DNA of 64,000 nt, taken from Bretschneidera sinensis. Taxonomy: Eukaryota > Streptophyta > Magnoliopsida > Brassicales > Akaniaceae. The position numbers were made by a program, and so were the translations under genes. This document shows, piece by piece, positions 19,941-29,700 of this stretch. The stretch is taken from NCBI GenBank assembly GCA_023935145.1, contig CM043702.1:104421588-104485587 (forward strand). Reading direction: 5' to 3'. Within the stretch, counting starts at the first letter, position 1. Every line of letters starts with the position of its first letter. The notes beneath the pieces were generated by a model. It had not been told where the DNA came from. It saw only the letters and a list, made by a program, of their open reading frames with translations, and searched no databases.

Positions 19941-22811
19941 TATGGCAGCAACCATGGCTACTACCGGGACATAGGTAGAGGAGAGAGCCATGGGAGAGTG
20001 CACAGCAGCATGCATGGCTACTACCGGGACAGAGGTAGAGGAGAGAGCCATGGGAGAGTGCACAGCAGCATGCATGGCTACTACCGGGACAGAGGTAGAG
20101 GAGAAAGCCATGGGAGAATGCATTCCAAACTGAGATTTGGAGGGAAGAGCTGCTACTACTGTCATAAGGAGGGTCATGTCAAGAAATATTGCAAGAAGAT
20201 GACAAGGGATAGAGGAGGAAGCCATACCGAGAATGGAGAGGCTTCGGTTGCCAAAACAGAACAGCAAGATGATGATGTTCTTGTTGTGTTCTCAAGTGTG
20301 AGCAAGGGGCAAGAAGGCAGCGGGAAATGGATCTTCGATACCGGGTGCACTCATCATATGAGCCCTCACAAAGAATGGTTCAAGAATTTCAAGAAGATCA
20401 ATGATGGAAGGGTCTTCTTGGGGAATGATAATTCTTGCCAAGTGAGAGGGATTGGAGATATCCAATTGAGGATGTTTGATGGAGTCACAAGGCTGCTGGA
20501 AAATGTGAGGTATGTTCCAGATTTGAAGAAGAACTTGATCTCATTGGGGCAGCTGGATTCCATGGGCTATACATGCAAGATAGAGAGAGGAAAGATCAAG
20601 GTGGCCAAGGGATCTTTGGTAGTGATCAAGGCAGCAAGAAACGATGGACTCTATGAGATGATCGGAGAAACAAAAACCGATGATCAAGCAGCAAGCTTGA
20701 TGGCTGAGCTGGACAAGGCAGCCGTTTGGCACACTCGCTTGGGACACATGAGCGAAAAGGGCCTACAAGTGCTTAGCAAGGAAGGTCTACTTGGTGGTGA
20801 CAAAGTAAAAAAACTGGATTTTTGTGAAAGCTGTGCTCTTGGGCAGCAACATCGGGTCAGCTTCAACATCGGAGTGCATAAGTCTAAGTGCATTCTTGAC
20901 TACATTCATGCGGACCTTTGGGGACCAGCAAGGACACCAACACAGGGAGGTAACATTTACTTTCTGTCTTTAATTGATGATTATTCAAGAAAAGTATGGG
21001 TTTATTTGGTTAAGAATAAATTAGATGCCTTGAATAAATTAGTGGTGTGGAAAGGGCTGGTTGAGACCCAAATGGGTAGAGTAGTTAAGGGGATAAGAAC
21101 CGATAATGGCTTAGAAATTTTTAACCAAGAACTTGATCAATTCTGTAGGTTAAATGGCATTCTAAGACATAGGACGGTTGTGGAAACTCCTCAGCAAAAT
21201 GGAGTTGCTGAGTTGATGAATAAGACCCTTATGGAAAAGGTTAGGTGCATGTTAGATGGATCCGGGTTACCAAAATATTTTTGGGGAGAAGCTATAGCTA
21301 CAGCTGCATATTTGATTAATAGATCACCCTCTAGGATTGTGTTCCAAAAGACTCCCATGGAGATGTGGAGTGGAAAACCCCCTGAGTTGGACAGCCTTAG
21401 GACTTTTGGGTGTGCTGCGTATGCACAACAAAAGGATGATGGACTTAGCCCAGGATCTAGAAAATGTGTGTTTCTAGGATATGGGGAAGGGGCTAAGGGA
21501 TATAGGTTATGGTCCTTAGAAAAAGAAGGATTAAAACTCATAATAAGTAGGGATGTTAATTTTAATGAATTGTTATTTCCCTACTTGGAGAAAACTAACT
21601 CTGTAGGGGCTAGTGAGCAAACCAATTCAGAAATTGTTGAGCATAGCATCAAGGGAGATTCTGTTCAGGTAGAGCAAAGGAGGCAAGAGGGTTCGGACCA
21701 GGTAGAGCCCTTGGATGATTGCCAAGCTCAAGAAACTCAAGAAGAGGCTGAACAAGAAAAGGATGCTGCAGCAAGTCGGAAGGACTTTCAGCTCACAAGA
21801 GACCGGGAAAGAAGGCTGGTCGGACCACCTTCAAGATGTGGGTTTGCGAATGCTGCGGATGCAACAGCTCATTGGACAGAAGGAGAGATGAGTGAACAAG
21901 AAACTTACACGGTGGCCATGGAGTGTAAGGATTCGTTAAAGTGGCAGCTAGCTATGGAGGAAGAAATGGATTCTTTGAAGGAGAACAACTTTTGGGAATT
22001 GGTGAAAATTCCAGGAAAGCAGAAAGTTGTGGAATGTAAGTGCACTTACAAGATCAAAGAAGGGTGCCCTCCAAGAGATGAAGTCTGGAACAAGGCTAGG
22101 CTGGTGGCGAATGGGTTCACAAGAAGAGGAGACATAGGTTTCACAGAAACTTTCTCACCTGGACACAAGGTGGAGAAGATGGTGAGTATCCTCACCTATG
22201 TCATTGATGGGCTGTTAGTTTGGAACAGCAGGAAGAGGATGGAAAGGTTTACATCTCAACTCAGTGAGGAGTTCGAGAGGAAGGATCTCAGCCTTGCACA
22301 AAAGATCCTTGGGATGGGGAGAATCATCTGGGAAAGGAAGAGAAACAGGTCAAGTGTTTCTTGGGCAATGGATGTTTTCAGCAAATGTGTGAGTAATCCC
22401 GAAAAAGAGCATTGTCTTGGGATGAAGTGGTTGCTGAGGTACATGGAGGCTCAGTGGCAGCCAGTTGTAGCACTCATAACAACCAGGGCAGAATGCATAG
22501 CGGCTACGGAAGCCATAAAGGAGGCTATGGGGTGCAAGGGATTGTTGGACGAGTGGGAGGTCCTAAAAGAGCAGCTGGTGGTATCTTTGGATAGCCAAAG
22601 TGCGGGGCACTTGTGGAGGTATCCAGTGTTCCATGAGGGGACAGAGCATATGGATGTTCGGTATCATTACATTCTAGAAAATGGTACAGAAGGAAGCATT
22701 CATGTTGACAAGAAGACCACGGAGAAAAGTCCTGCAGATTTAGGCACCAAGTTTCTACCTCTAAGTAAGTTCAATCATTGCCTTGAATTACTTAGGATTG
22801 GAGTCAGTTGA
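19941..22811 (+). CDS. C1 pol polyprotein, open but with in-frame deletions in RT and RNase H
   Basis: The frame is open from just after the gag stop to TGA at 22809-22811. Numbering from 19998 (GTG; first ATG 20010): zinc knuckle C52, C55, H60, C65; protease DTG 114-116; GAG-pre-integrase H244/H249, C276/C279; integrase D306, D369, E405 with the expected 35 residues between the last two; then ETPQQNGVAEL. Reverse transcriptase begins near 645 (SLKWQLAMEEEMDSLKENNFW), but the palm is missing between about 730 and 734, where the text jumps to YVIDGLLV (normally YVDD). RNase H is also shortened. All junctions keep the frame. It cannot encode a working reverse transcriptase. Confidence 0.9.
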   Translation, partial: YGSNHGYYRDIGRGESHGRVHSSMHGYYRDRGRGESHGRVHSSMHGYYRDRGRGESHGRMHSKLRFGGKSCYYCHKEGHVKKYCKKMTRDRGGSHTENGEASVAKTEQQDDDVLVVFSSVSKGQEGSGKWIFDTGCTHHMSPHKEWFKNFKKINDGRVFLGNDNSCQVRGIGDIQLRMFDGVTRLLENVRYVPDLKKNLISLGQLDSMGYTCKIERGKIKVAKGSLVVIKAARNDGLYEMIGETKTDDQAASLMAELDKAAVWHTRLGHMSEKGLQVLSKEGLLGGDKVKKLDFCESCALGQQHRVSFNIGVHKSKCILDYIHADLWGPARTPTQGGNIYFLSLIDDYSRKVWVYLVKNKLDALNKLVVWKGLVETQMGRVVKGIRTDNGLEIFNQELDQFCRLNGILRHRTVVETPQQNGVAELMNKTLMEKVRCMLDGSGLPKYFWGEAIATAAYLINRSPSRIVFQKTPMEMWSGKPPELDSLRTFGCAAYAQQKDDGLSPGSRKCVFLGYGEGAKGYRLWSLEKEGLKLIISRDVNFNELLFPYLEKTNSVGASEQTNSEIVEHSIKGDSVQVEQRRQEGSDQVEPLDDCQAQETQEEAEQEKDAAASRKDFQLTRDRERRLVGPPSRCGFANAADATAHWTEGEMSEQETYTVAMECKDSLKWQLAMEEEMDSLKENNFWELVKIPGKQKVVECKCTYKIKEGCPPRDEVWNKARLVANGFTRRGDIGFTETFSPGHKVEKMVSILTYVIDGLLVWNSRKRMERFTSQLSEEFERKDLSLAQKILGMGRIIWERKRNRSSVSWAMDVFSKCVSNPEKEHCLGMKWLLRYMEAQWQPVVALITTRAECIAATEAIKEAMGCKGLLDEWEVLKEQLVVSLDSQSAGHLWRYPVFHEGTEHMDVRYHYILENGTEGSIHVDKKTTEKSPADLGTKFLPLSKFNHCLELLRIGVS
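19953..20122 (+). repeat. 60-bp coding tandem repeat, about 2.8 copies
   Basis: Units start catggctactaccgggaca at 19953, 20013 and 20073. Units 1 and 2 differ at one base, and unit 3 diverges at its end. Each unit encodes 20 residues (HGYYRDRGRGESHGR plus VHSSM), an arginine/glycine-rich basic stretch just before the zinc knuckle. The period is divisible by three, so copy number can change without a frameshift. Confidence 0.9.
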
Positions 22812-22880
22812 TTGATGACTCAAGATGAGTTTGGATCCCGAAGGTCTCTGCACAAATGGTTCGGGTTTAAATGCTTAGAC

Positions 22881-22892
22881 AAAGGTAGAGAT
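22881..22892 (+). other. C1 polypurine tract
   Basis: aaaggtagagat lies directly before the 3' LTR, the usual plus-strand priming site in copia elements. Confidence 0.7.
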
Positions 22893-23749
22893 TGTTGGTT
22901 TTTTGTCTAAGGTTTAAACATGGTTCAAACATGGTCAAGGTTTGAACAGGTCCAAACATGGTCCAAAGTTTGGTTAATGTCCAAACCAATTGTGGGATAT
23001 CAAAGTTCACCAAGTTATAAGGTTGCACACATGTGTGTGCTTCAATTTTGAGCATGGGAAGGTTAGGCACACTACTGTGGAAGTTTCTGCCCACAGGCAG
23101 GAGGTGTGCGCACAGCATCAGGAGGCTGCAGCATCAGGTCAAGCCGCAGCACACAACACCACATCAAAATGCACAGCATCACTTAGAGAGTGATGAAGGG
23201 CTGAGATTAAAGGAAGAACATGATCAAAGGGTCAAGAATGATTCACAAGATTGTCCAAGAATTAAGAGGCTATAAAAAGGGTTTCTTAGCCTCATTTCAA
23301 GTGGTGAAAAAGGTGTGTGAGAGAACCACACAGGTTGTGACATTGTGAGATCATTGTAAACACAAGAGAGAATTGTGTGAGAGACATAAACACAAGAGGG
23401 ACTCTTGTAGTGAGGCTGGTTGTAAAGAAGAGAGGTTAGTAGAGAATTGATAGAAAGCATTGTAATAGGTCTATCACTTTCTCGTTCTCTTCTTGGTTCT
23501 TCAAGAACTTGGATTCTTGAAGGGGATTTCTGTAACTTTGTAAGAACCACTGAGATAGTGCAGAGAGTTCGGAGGAACTCACGGGGACGTAGGCACATTG
23601 CCGAACCTCGACAACAAATTACTTGTCTTATTTCTTTCTTTGATTTTCTGTTCTTGTGTTCGATTGCTGAAATTCTTTCTACAAGTCATTCAAGACTTGG
23701 GTGTTTGGAAGATCACCACCTGGGCATCTTGTCAAGGTGATTTCCAACA
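22893..23749 (+). repeat. C1 3' LTR (857 bp)
   Basis: Aligns end to end with 18415-19271 with about 17 substitutions. Ends ccaaca at 23749 and is followed at once by G3 sequence (ggtttgccagg). Confidence 0.95.
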
Positions 23750-24031
23750 GGTTTGCCAGGTGAGTACAATGTTAGTGCCACTTTCAATATTTCTTATTTA
23801 AGACCTTTTGATGTATGTGATGATTTGAGGACAAATCCTTTTCAAGATGAGAGGAATGATGAAGACACGGCTAACAAATGGAATCTTTCTATTCAAGTTC
23901 CAATTGGTCCAGTTACAAGGGCTCGAGCTAAAAGGTTCAAGGAAACTCTCGATGGGCTGATTCAACACATTTGGGCTAAGAATCATCTTTGGGGGCCCAA
24001 GGATGATGCTATACGTGATCTACAAGGATGA
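23750..24031 (+). pseudogene. G3 polyprotein C-terminus, second part, running into the 3' LTR
   Basis: Resumes G3 after C1 with [27 protein letters not shown] and then, inside the LTR, IQVPIGPVTRARAKRFKETL to the stop at 24029-24031. The polypurine tract (agatgagaggaa) is part of the coding sequence. So about 58 C-terminal residues are encoded by the LTR itself, as in all copies of this family. Confidence 0.85.
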
Positions 24032-24722
24032 GTTTTCATAATTCAAGCATTGGAATAATCTAGCGACTCAAGATTGTGAATTAAAATCTTAGTTTCCCAA
24101 AATTGGAGACTTACTCATTTTGAAAAGGCTTATCAAGGAAAATGTCTGACTGCAATTTTTCTTATTAAATTTTCTTAAATGTTTCCTTATTAATTTATTG
24201 CTGAATTGTAAGGCTTGCATGCCAAGTTAGGTACTTTCCTTATTTGGACTTTAGGTTACCAGAATTCTATTTAGGTTTATTTCATATATTTTAGTTTCCT
24301 ATTCCTACCAGAATTCTATTTAGGTTTATTTCTCATTTCTTAGTTTCCTTTTTCTACTTGGTTATGAACTCTCATGTATTTAAATAACCGTTAGATTTTT
24401 GGAAAAAACAATTCAGATTTGATTCATACTTTTGGAGAGAAAATTCTCTTTGGTTCTTTTAGAACTTCTGAACTTATCAGAGTCTCCGTGGTGTTCATCT
24501 TCGACTTATCAATCAATCCTTCCATAATTGATTGTGGCGTCTTCATTATACCAAGGTTCTTGTTTCAATATAAGCAACAGGACGCGGTCTTAGTCTTCAT
24601 TATACCAAGGTTCTTGCTTCAATATAAACAATGGGTCGCGGTCTCACATAAATCTGCTTCTAGACGATCTTGGAAGTCTTCTTGATCCATCAATTTCTTA
24701 GTTCTTGGCGTGGATCATATCA
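23857..24722 (+). repeat. G3 3' LTR, type I (866 bp)
   Basis: tgatgaagac...ggatcatatca; matches 15045-15912 with both duplicated modules. The first 220 bases differ from the 5' LTR at about 15 sites. Confidence 0.92.
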
Positions 24723-24756
24723 ATCTGCCTCCCATTTGTTAGCCGTGTCCTCTTCA
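24723..24756 (-). repeat. 34-bp inverted terminus of a type II LTR
   Basis: atctgcctcccatttgttag...cctcttca is the reverse complement of the first 34 bases of a type II LTR. It abuts the G3 3' LTR with no bases between and is followed by cttggtgag. Together with cttg left of the G3 5' LTR this could be a blurred target duplication, but it cannot be proved. Confidence 0.7.
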
Positions 24757-24900
24757 CTTGGTGAGAGTATTTAGTGAGTTCTTAAGTTTTAGGATAATGG
24801 TGATGGGTATTGAGTTTAAGGTTTCTATGGATGTTTTAAGGGCTATCTTGAATATTCCTAATCAGAGACTTGGTTGGATAAATACTTAAAGATAGCCTTG
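24757..24900 (+). pseudogene. Fragment of env-like / plant transposon ORF
   Basis: The plus strand encodes MVMGIEFKVSMDVL and RAILNIPNQRLGW, related to the MVMGQEFTIS segment of the minus-strand ORF remnant at 32049-32448. That protein type (Pfam 'putative plant transposon protein', also annotated env-like in some Sireviruses) has its conserved core here. Only about 45 codons survive before the fold-back at 24841-24919. The assignment rests on this local similarity. Confidence 0.35.
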
Positions 24901-24919
24901 AGCATTTATCCAACCAAGT

Positions 24920-25700
24920 CTGCCTATAAAAGCTCATAAAACATGGTTCATTAATCTCATGAAGGTACTTGGTGCATTTGTTAGTCCATATGGCATAACT
25001 AACCACTCATATAATCCATATTTCGTTTTATAAGCAGTTTTCCATTCATAACCCTCTTTCATTCTTATTTGATAATATCCACTTTTTAAATCAATTTTAG
25101 AGAATACACATGCACCATGCAGTTCATCTAGCATATCATTTAAACAAAGAATAGGATGTCGATACTTTACAGATATATTATTGACTGCTCGGCAATCAAC
25201 GCACATTCTCCATGTCCCATCCTTTTTAGGAACCAAAATCACCGGAACAGCGCATAGGCTCATGCCTTCTCTTACATACCCCTTTTCCATCAATTCACTA
25301 ACCTGCTTTTGTAGCTCCTTTGTCCCTCGGGATTGCTTTGATAGGCTGGTCGGTTTGGAATTGTAGCACCGGGCATGAAATCAATTTGATGTTTAATTCC
25401 TGGAATAGGTGGTAAGCCATGTGGAATCTCCTCGAGAAAGATATCATCAAACTCCTGTAAAAGAGAAACAATAGAACTAGGCAAAGATGAGTCAAATTGG
25501 TTAGTGTTTAATGCCTCTTTGTACAAAAGTACAATCATTTGCTGATTTAAAATCATCGCTATTTTTATTTCACTCGTTCTTGGATAGAAATTTGTTTTTC
25601 TCTCAATGGCCGAATCAGCTCTCTTATTTTCTCTCTCAATTTTTTTGGTCTCTCTCATTTTCTCTTTTTGATTTTCATTCGTTCGCTTTTTCTCACTCTC
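24920..25700 (-). pseudogene. G4 reverse transcriptase, N-terminal half
   Basis: 25293 down to 24934 encodes [30 protein letters not shown] and [12 protein letters not shown]; upstream SIVSLLQEFDDIF lies in another frame, with a one-base change at about 25320 (gggacaaagg region) causing the shift. The catalytic YFDD box and everything after it are gone, because the copy ends at 24918. Confidence 0.85.
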
Positions 25701-26180
25701 TTTTGTTTGCTCACTCTCTTTTTGTAACCTCACTTGATCTTCATAAACCTGCTTTGGTGTCAAAGGAACTAGAGTGATTGTTTTTTGATTTCTTACAAAA
25801 GAATATTTGTTGGTGAAGCCATCATGCTTAACACACCGATCAAATTGCCATGGCCAGCCTAGTAACAAGTGTCCAGCTTTCATTGGAATTACATCACACT
25901 AAACTTCATCTTCATATTTTCCAATATGGAAGGAAACTAACGCCTGTTTGTTCACCCTCACTTCACCATAATTATTGAGCCATTACAACTTGTAAGGCTG
26001 AGGATGTTTAATTGTTGGTAGCCCTAATTTCTCAACCATTGTAGTGTTAAAAACGTTAGTACAACTACCTCCATCAATAATCACACTACATACCTTGTTT
26101 TGCACATGGCATCTAGTATGAAAGATGTTTTCTCATTGCACTTCGTCATCTTCTTTGTAATCGCACATTTAGAGCTCTCA
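25700..26180 (-). pseudogene. G4 protease and charged linker
   Basis: The frame at 25290-25883 starts in the protease end (LLLGWPWQFDRCVKHDG) and includes the Lys/Glu-rich linker (SEKKRTNENQKEKMRETKK). The DGGSCTN active site is encoded further right (about 26060), separated by stops. Confidence 0.8.
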
Positions 26181-26189
26181 TTGCAACCA

Positions 26190-27096
26190 ACAATTCTCCT
26201 TGGACAACATATTCCTCATCACTTGCATCGTCCAATGGTGGCATAGATTCGGTATCTTCTTCGCTCTAGGTTTCAATTTCACCATTATCTCGCAATACCA
26301 TAACTCTTTGTTCGGACATTAGCAATTTCCAGGTTCAAACCAGCCAAGAACCTAGCCATCGTAGCCTCTCGGTCCTCCTCTACATTTACTCAAATCATAG
26401 CTACTTCCATATCTTTATAATAATCCTCAACACTTCGATTACCTTGTGTTAGACTTTGCAATTTTTGGTACAACTCACGGTAGTAATGGCTTGGAACAAA
26501 CTGTTTCCTCTTCATGATTTTCATCTCTTCCCAATCTCTATTGGACACCCTCTATTTCTTCTCCTGTTTAACACTAGTTGACCCCACCAAACAATCGCAT
26601 AGTCAAAAAATTCAATGGCTGCAAGTTTTTCCTTTTTAAGCTCAGAATAATTATGACAATCAAATACTAATTCTATCTTCTTCTCCCACTCAAGGTAAGC
26701 TTCAGGATCATTTTTGCCTTGAAACAATGCAATCTTCATCTTAATACTACCCAAGTTATTATCTTCCCGACTCCTAGCTTCTCTACCTCGACCACCAAAT
26801 CTCCTATGGCTAATAACTGATTCCCGATCATCTTCTTCATCAAATCCATTCCCATAATACTCTTAATCTTCAAGTCTATCTCCCCTAGGTTGAACTCTCT
26901 CCCTCCTATACACATTAAGAGCGTTTTGTTGCTGTCCCACACGTGCATACTCTACTCGATCTATCCACTCATGAACCTGTTCCATCTCCGTTCTCAATAC
27001 TCTCCTCATCTCACCCATTAAAGCCTCCATAAGCAACTTCGGATCACCCTCTCCCGACGTATCTTCGGAATTATTTTTGTTCTCGTTGTTTGACAT
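26190..27096 (-). pseudogene. G4 gag with zinc knuckle deleted
   Basis: ATG at 27096-27094 (MSNNENKNNSEDTSGEGD). It continues with EMEQVHEWIDRVEYARV and, after frame changes near 26900 and 26750, the capsid segment MKIALFQGKNDPEAYLEWEK and IEFFDYAIVWWGQLVLNRRR. Near 26335 sequence encoding the start of FLAGLNLEIA joins directly to CPNKRVMVLRDN-type sequence: about 220 bases with the capsid end and the CCHC knuckle are missing. Confidence 0.8.
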
Positions 27097-27499
27097 GTTT
27101 GCTGCAAAAACAAAGTTAGAAAAAAAGAAAGAACAAAAAGACCTTACACACTCCCTCACGTGTTTCACTCAAAGAATGAGTCACTCAATTTCATTTGTGT
27201 TTTTACACAAAAATCAGATTGACTTTTACCCTCTTATGTGCTCACTATTTTTGCCTTTTTCCACTCGTAATAATTCTCTATAGGTTCTTATCCAACTAAC
27301 CGAACAATTATCAAAATTTCTAGCAACAATTCACCAATAACTTACAAAGAAATTCGGATTTAAAGGCTAGAATACAAGGAAACAAAGATGAGAAATTGAA
27401 ACAAGAATTGAAAAGAATTGAATCTAAATATCACACACTTTTTTTTCACGTTTTTTTTAAAGAATCAAAACAAAAGATAAGCAAACCTGCATCTAGAAG

Positions 27500-27511
27500 G
27501 CTCTAATACCA
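27500..27511 (-). other. G4 primer-binding site
   Basis: gctctaatacca, one mismatch from the initiator tRNA-Met 3' end, beside the LTR start at 27514. Confidence 0.82.
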
Positions 27512-27513
27512 AC

Positions 27514-28550
27514 TGATATGATCCACACCAAGAGCTAAGAAATTGATGGATCAAGAAAACTTCCAAGATCGTCTAGAAATAGATTTATGTGAGACCGCGA
27601 ACTGTTGCTTATATTGAAGCAAGAACTTTGGTTTAATGAAGACTGAGACCGTGACCCATTGCTTATATTGAAGCAAGAACCTTGGTATAATGAAGACCCC
27701 ACAATCAATTATGGAAGGATTGATTGATGAGTCAAAGATGAACGCCACGAAGATTCCGATAAGTTCAGAAGTTCTAAAAGAACCAAAGAGAATTTTCTAT
27801 CCAAAAGTATGAATCAAATCTGAATTGTTTTATTCCAAAAAGCCAATGGCTATTTAAATACATGAGAATTCGTAACAAATTAGAAAAAGGAAAACTAAGA
27901 AATAGGAAATAAACCTAAACAGAATTCTGGTAGGAATAGGAAACTACGAAATAGGAAATAAACCTAAATAAAATTCTGGTAACCTAAAATCCAAATAAAG
28001 AAAGTACCTTACTTGGCATGCAAGCCTTATAATGCAACAATTAAATTCAGAAGGAAACAATTAAGAAAAGGTGCAAGGTGCAAGCCCAAAGTGGAAGAAG
28101 ATTCGGATGCAACAGCCTGCTAGATTTAGGCCCATCATAAGAAGCCTAAACAATATCATTTTTGGAACTTTCTTAGGTCTGAATTGAAGTTTAAGATGTC
28201 ATCTTTCCACCTCAACATGTTTCAGCCCATTTGGATTTGCGGGCAAGAAGATATGACCATTTTAATTCTGGTCGTTGGGTCCTCCCGAAATTCCAAAGTG
28301 GAAGTTCCCTTGGATCATGGAAACCCATCCTTGTGGATCATGTATAGCATCATCCTTGGGTCCCCAAAGATAGTTCTTAGCCCCAATGTGTTGAATAAGC
28401 CCATTGAGAGTTTTCTTGAACAGTTTAGCTCGGGCCCTTATAACTGGACCAATTGGAACTTGAATAAACCGTTTAGCTCGGGCCCTTGTAACTTGACCAA
28501 TTGGAACTTGAATAGGATCTGCCTCCCATTTGTTAGCCGTGTACTCATCA
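27514..28550 (-). repeat. Type II LTR shared by G4 (5') and G5 (3')
   Basis: 1,037 bp. In element sense it starts TGATGAGTACACGGC and ends GGATCATATCA. Compared with type I, its 5' part has the 48-bp duplication (two successive IQVPIG(Q/P)VTRARAK coding units) and an extra 200-bp stretch containing gaccagaattaaaatggtc; the 3' half matches type I. Primer-binding site on the left and polypurine tract (ttcccctcctcttg) on the right show its double role. Confidence 0.9.
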
Positions 28551-28729
28551 TTCCCCTCCTCTTGAAAAGGATTTGTCTTCAAATCATCACCTACATCAAA
28601 AGGGCATAAATCAGAAACATTGAAAGTGGTATTAACATTGTACTCACTTGTTAAATCCAATTTGTATGCATTGTTATTGAAACGCTCAAGGACTTGAAAA
28701 GGAGCATTAGTTAATTTTTCTTTGATCAA
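28551..28729 (-). pseudogene. G5 polyprotein C-terminus after deletion type 2
   Basis: After the reverse transcriptase the text goes from EKLTNAP directly to FQVLERFNNNAYKLDL, then [18 protein letters not shown] and through the LTR to a stop at 28262. EKLTNAP belongs just before RNase H and FQVLERIN after integrase, so both are lost in frame. The two ends share ccttt, a microhomology. G8 and G10 have the same junction. Confidence 0.85.
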
Positions 28730-28744
28730 TTGAAACCCCTTCTC

Positions 28745-29700
28745 TTACTCGTCTCCCCATTTGAATCCAATGTTCTTCTTGATGACTTCGATAAGCAGTG
28801 CGGCAATACTGCTAAAGTCTTTCATGAACCTCCTGTAAAAACTAGCAAGTCCATGAAAACTACAAACTTGACCTACACTCGTGGGACTTGGCCATTCTTT
28901 AATTGCATGGATCTTCTCATCATCAACTTGTATTCCTTGTGCACTCACAACAAAACTAAGAAACACAAGCTTATCGGTGCAAAAAGTGCACTTCTTCAAG
29001 TTAGCAAACAACTTTTCTTTTCTAAGCACATCCAAAACTGATTTGAAATGTACAACATGATCATCTAAGTTTGTGCTATAAATGAGAATATCATCAAAGT
29101 AAACAACAACGAATCTGGCTATAAAAGCTCGCAAAACATGGTTCATTAATCTCATGAAGGTACTTGGTGCATTTGTTAGTCCATATGGCATAACTAACCA
29201 CTCATATAATCCATATTTCGTTTTAAAAGCAGTTTTCCATTCATCACCCTCTTTCATTCTTATTTGATGATATCCACTTTTTAAATCAATTTTAGAGAAT
29301 ACACATGCACCATGCAGTTCATCTAGTATATCATCTAAACAAAGAATAGGATGTCGATACTTTACAGATATATTGTTGACTGCTCGACAATCAACGCATA
29401 TTCTCCACGTCCCATCCTTTTTAGGAACCAAAATCACCGGAACAGCGCACAGACTCATGCCTTCTCTTACGTACCCCGTTTCCATTAATTCACTAACCTG
29501 CCTTTGTAGCTCATTTGTCTCTTCGGGATTGCTTCGATAGGCTGGTCGATTTGGAATTGTAGCACCAGGCACGAAATCAATTTGATGTTCAATTCTTCGA
29601 ATAAGAGGTAAGCCATGTGGAGTTTCCTCGGGAAATATATCATCAAACTCCTGTAAAAGAGAAACAATAGAACTAGGCAAAGATGAGTCAAATTGGTTAG
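28745..29700 (-). pseudogene. G5 reverse transcriptase
   Basis: One frame of 369 codons (29854-28745) covers the linker end and the whole reverse transcriptase: [65 protein letters not shown] and [12 protein letters not shown]. It is the best preserved gypsy reverse transcriptase here. A TAA (ctcttactcg, about 28745) separates it from the C-terminal part. Confidence 0.9.

Larger units (their letters stand above)
18415..23749 (+). mobile_element. Ty1/copia element C1, complete ends, internally deleted
   Basis: Two 857-bp LTRs (TGTTGG...CCAACA) enclose a primer-binding site, gag, zinc knuckle, protease, integrase, shortened reverse transcriptase and RNase H: the copia order, with integrase before reverse transcriptase. 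By eye the LTRs differ at about 17 positions with no indels, about 2 per cent. It lies inside G3 between gcatacaaat and ggtttgccagg, but no 5-bp target duplication is seen. Gag, reverse transcriptase and RNase H carry deletions that keep the frame. Confidence 0.93.
15045..24722 (+). mobile_element. Ty3/gypsy element G3 (type I), interrupted by copia C1
   Basis: Both LTRs are present (15045-15912 and 23857-24722) around primer-binding site, gag remnant, protease, reverse transcriptase and polyprotein C-terminus, with copia C1 inserted at 18415-23749. The LTRs differ at about 15 of the first 220 bases, so G3 is much older than C1 (about 2 per cent). The flanks ccttg (15040-15044) and atctg (24723-24727) do not match; a 34-bp inverted LTR end lies directly to the right. 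It lacks the gag core, RNase H and integrase, so it was non-autonomous. Confidence 0.9.
24918..28550 (-). mobile_element. Ty3/gypsy element G4 (type II), truncated inside RT
   Basis: Minus-strand copy with its 5' LTR at 27514-28550, primer-binding site, gag, protease and the N-terminal half of reverse transcriptase; it stops at about 24918 in the finger/palm region next to filler DNA. The LTR is shared: on its other side lies the polypurine tract of G5. This LTR-internal-LTR-internal order points to recombination between LTRs rather than two separate insertions. Confidence 0.88.

Noticed and set aside
19953..20122. Regular 60-bp repeats as a CRISPR array
   Set aside because: The units are contiguous, without unique spacers, lie in frame within copia gag-pol, and the genome is plant nuclear.
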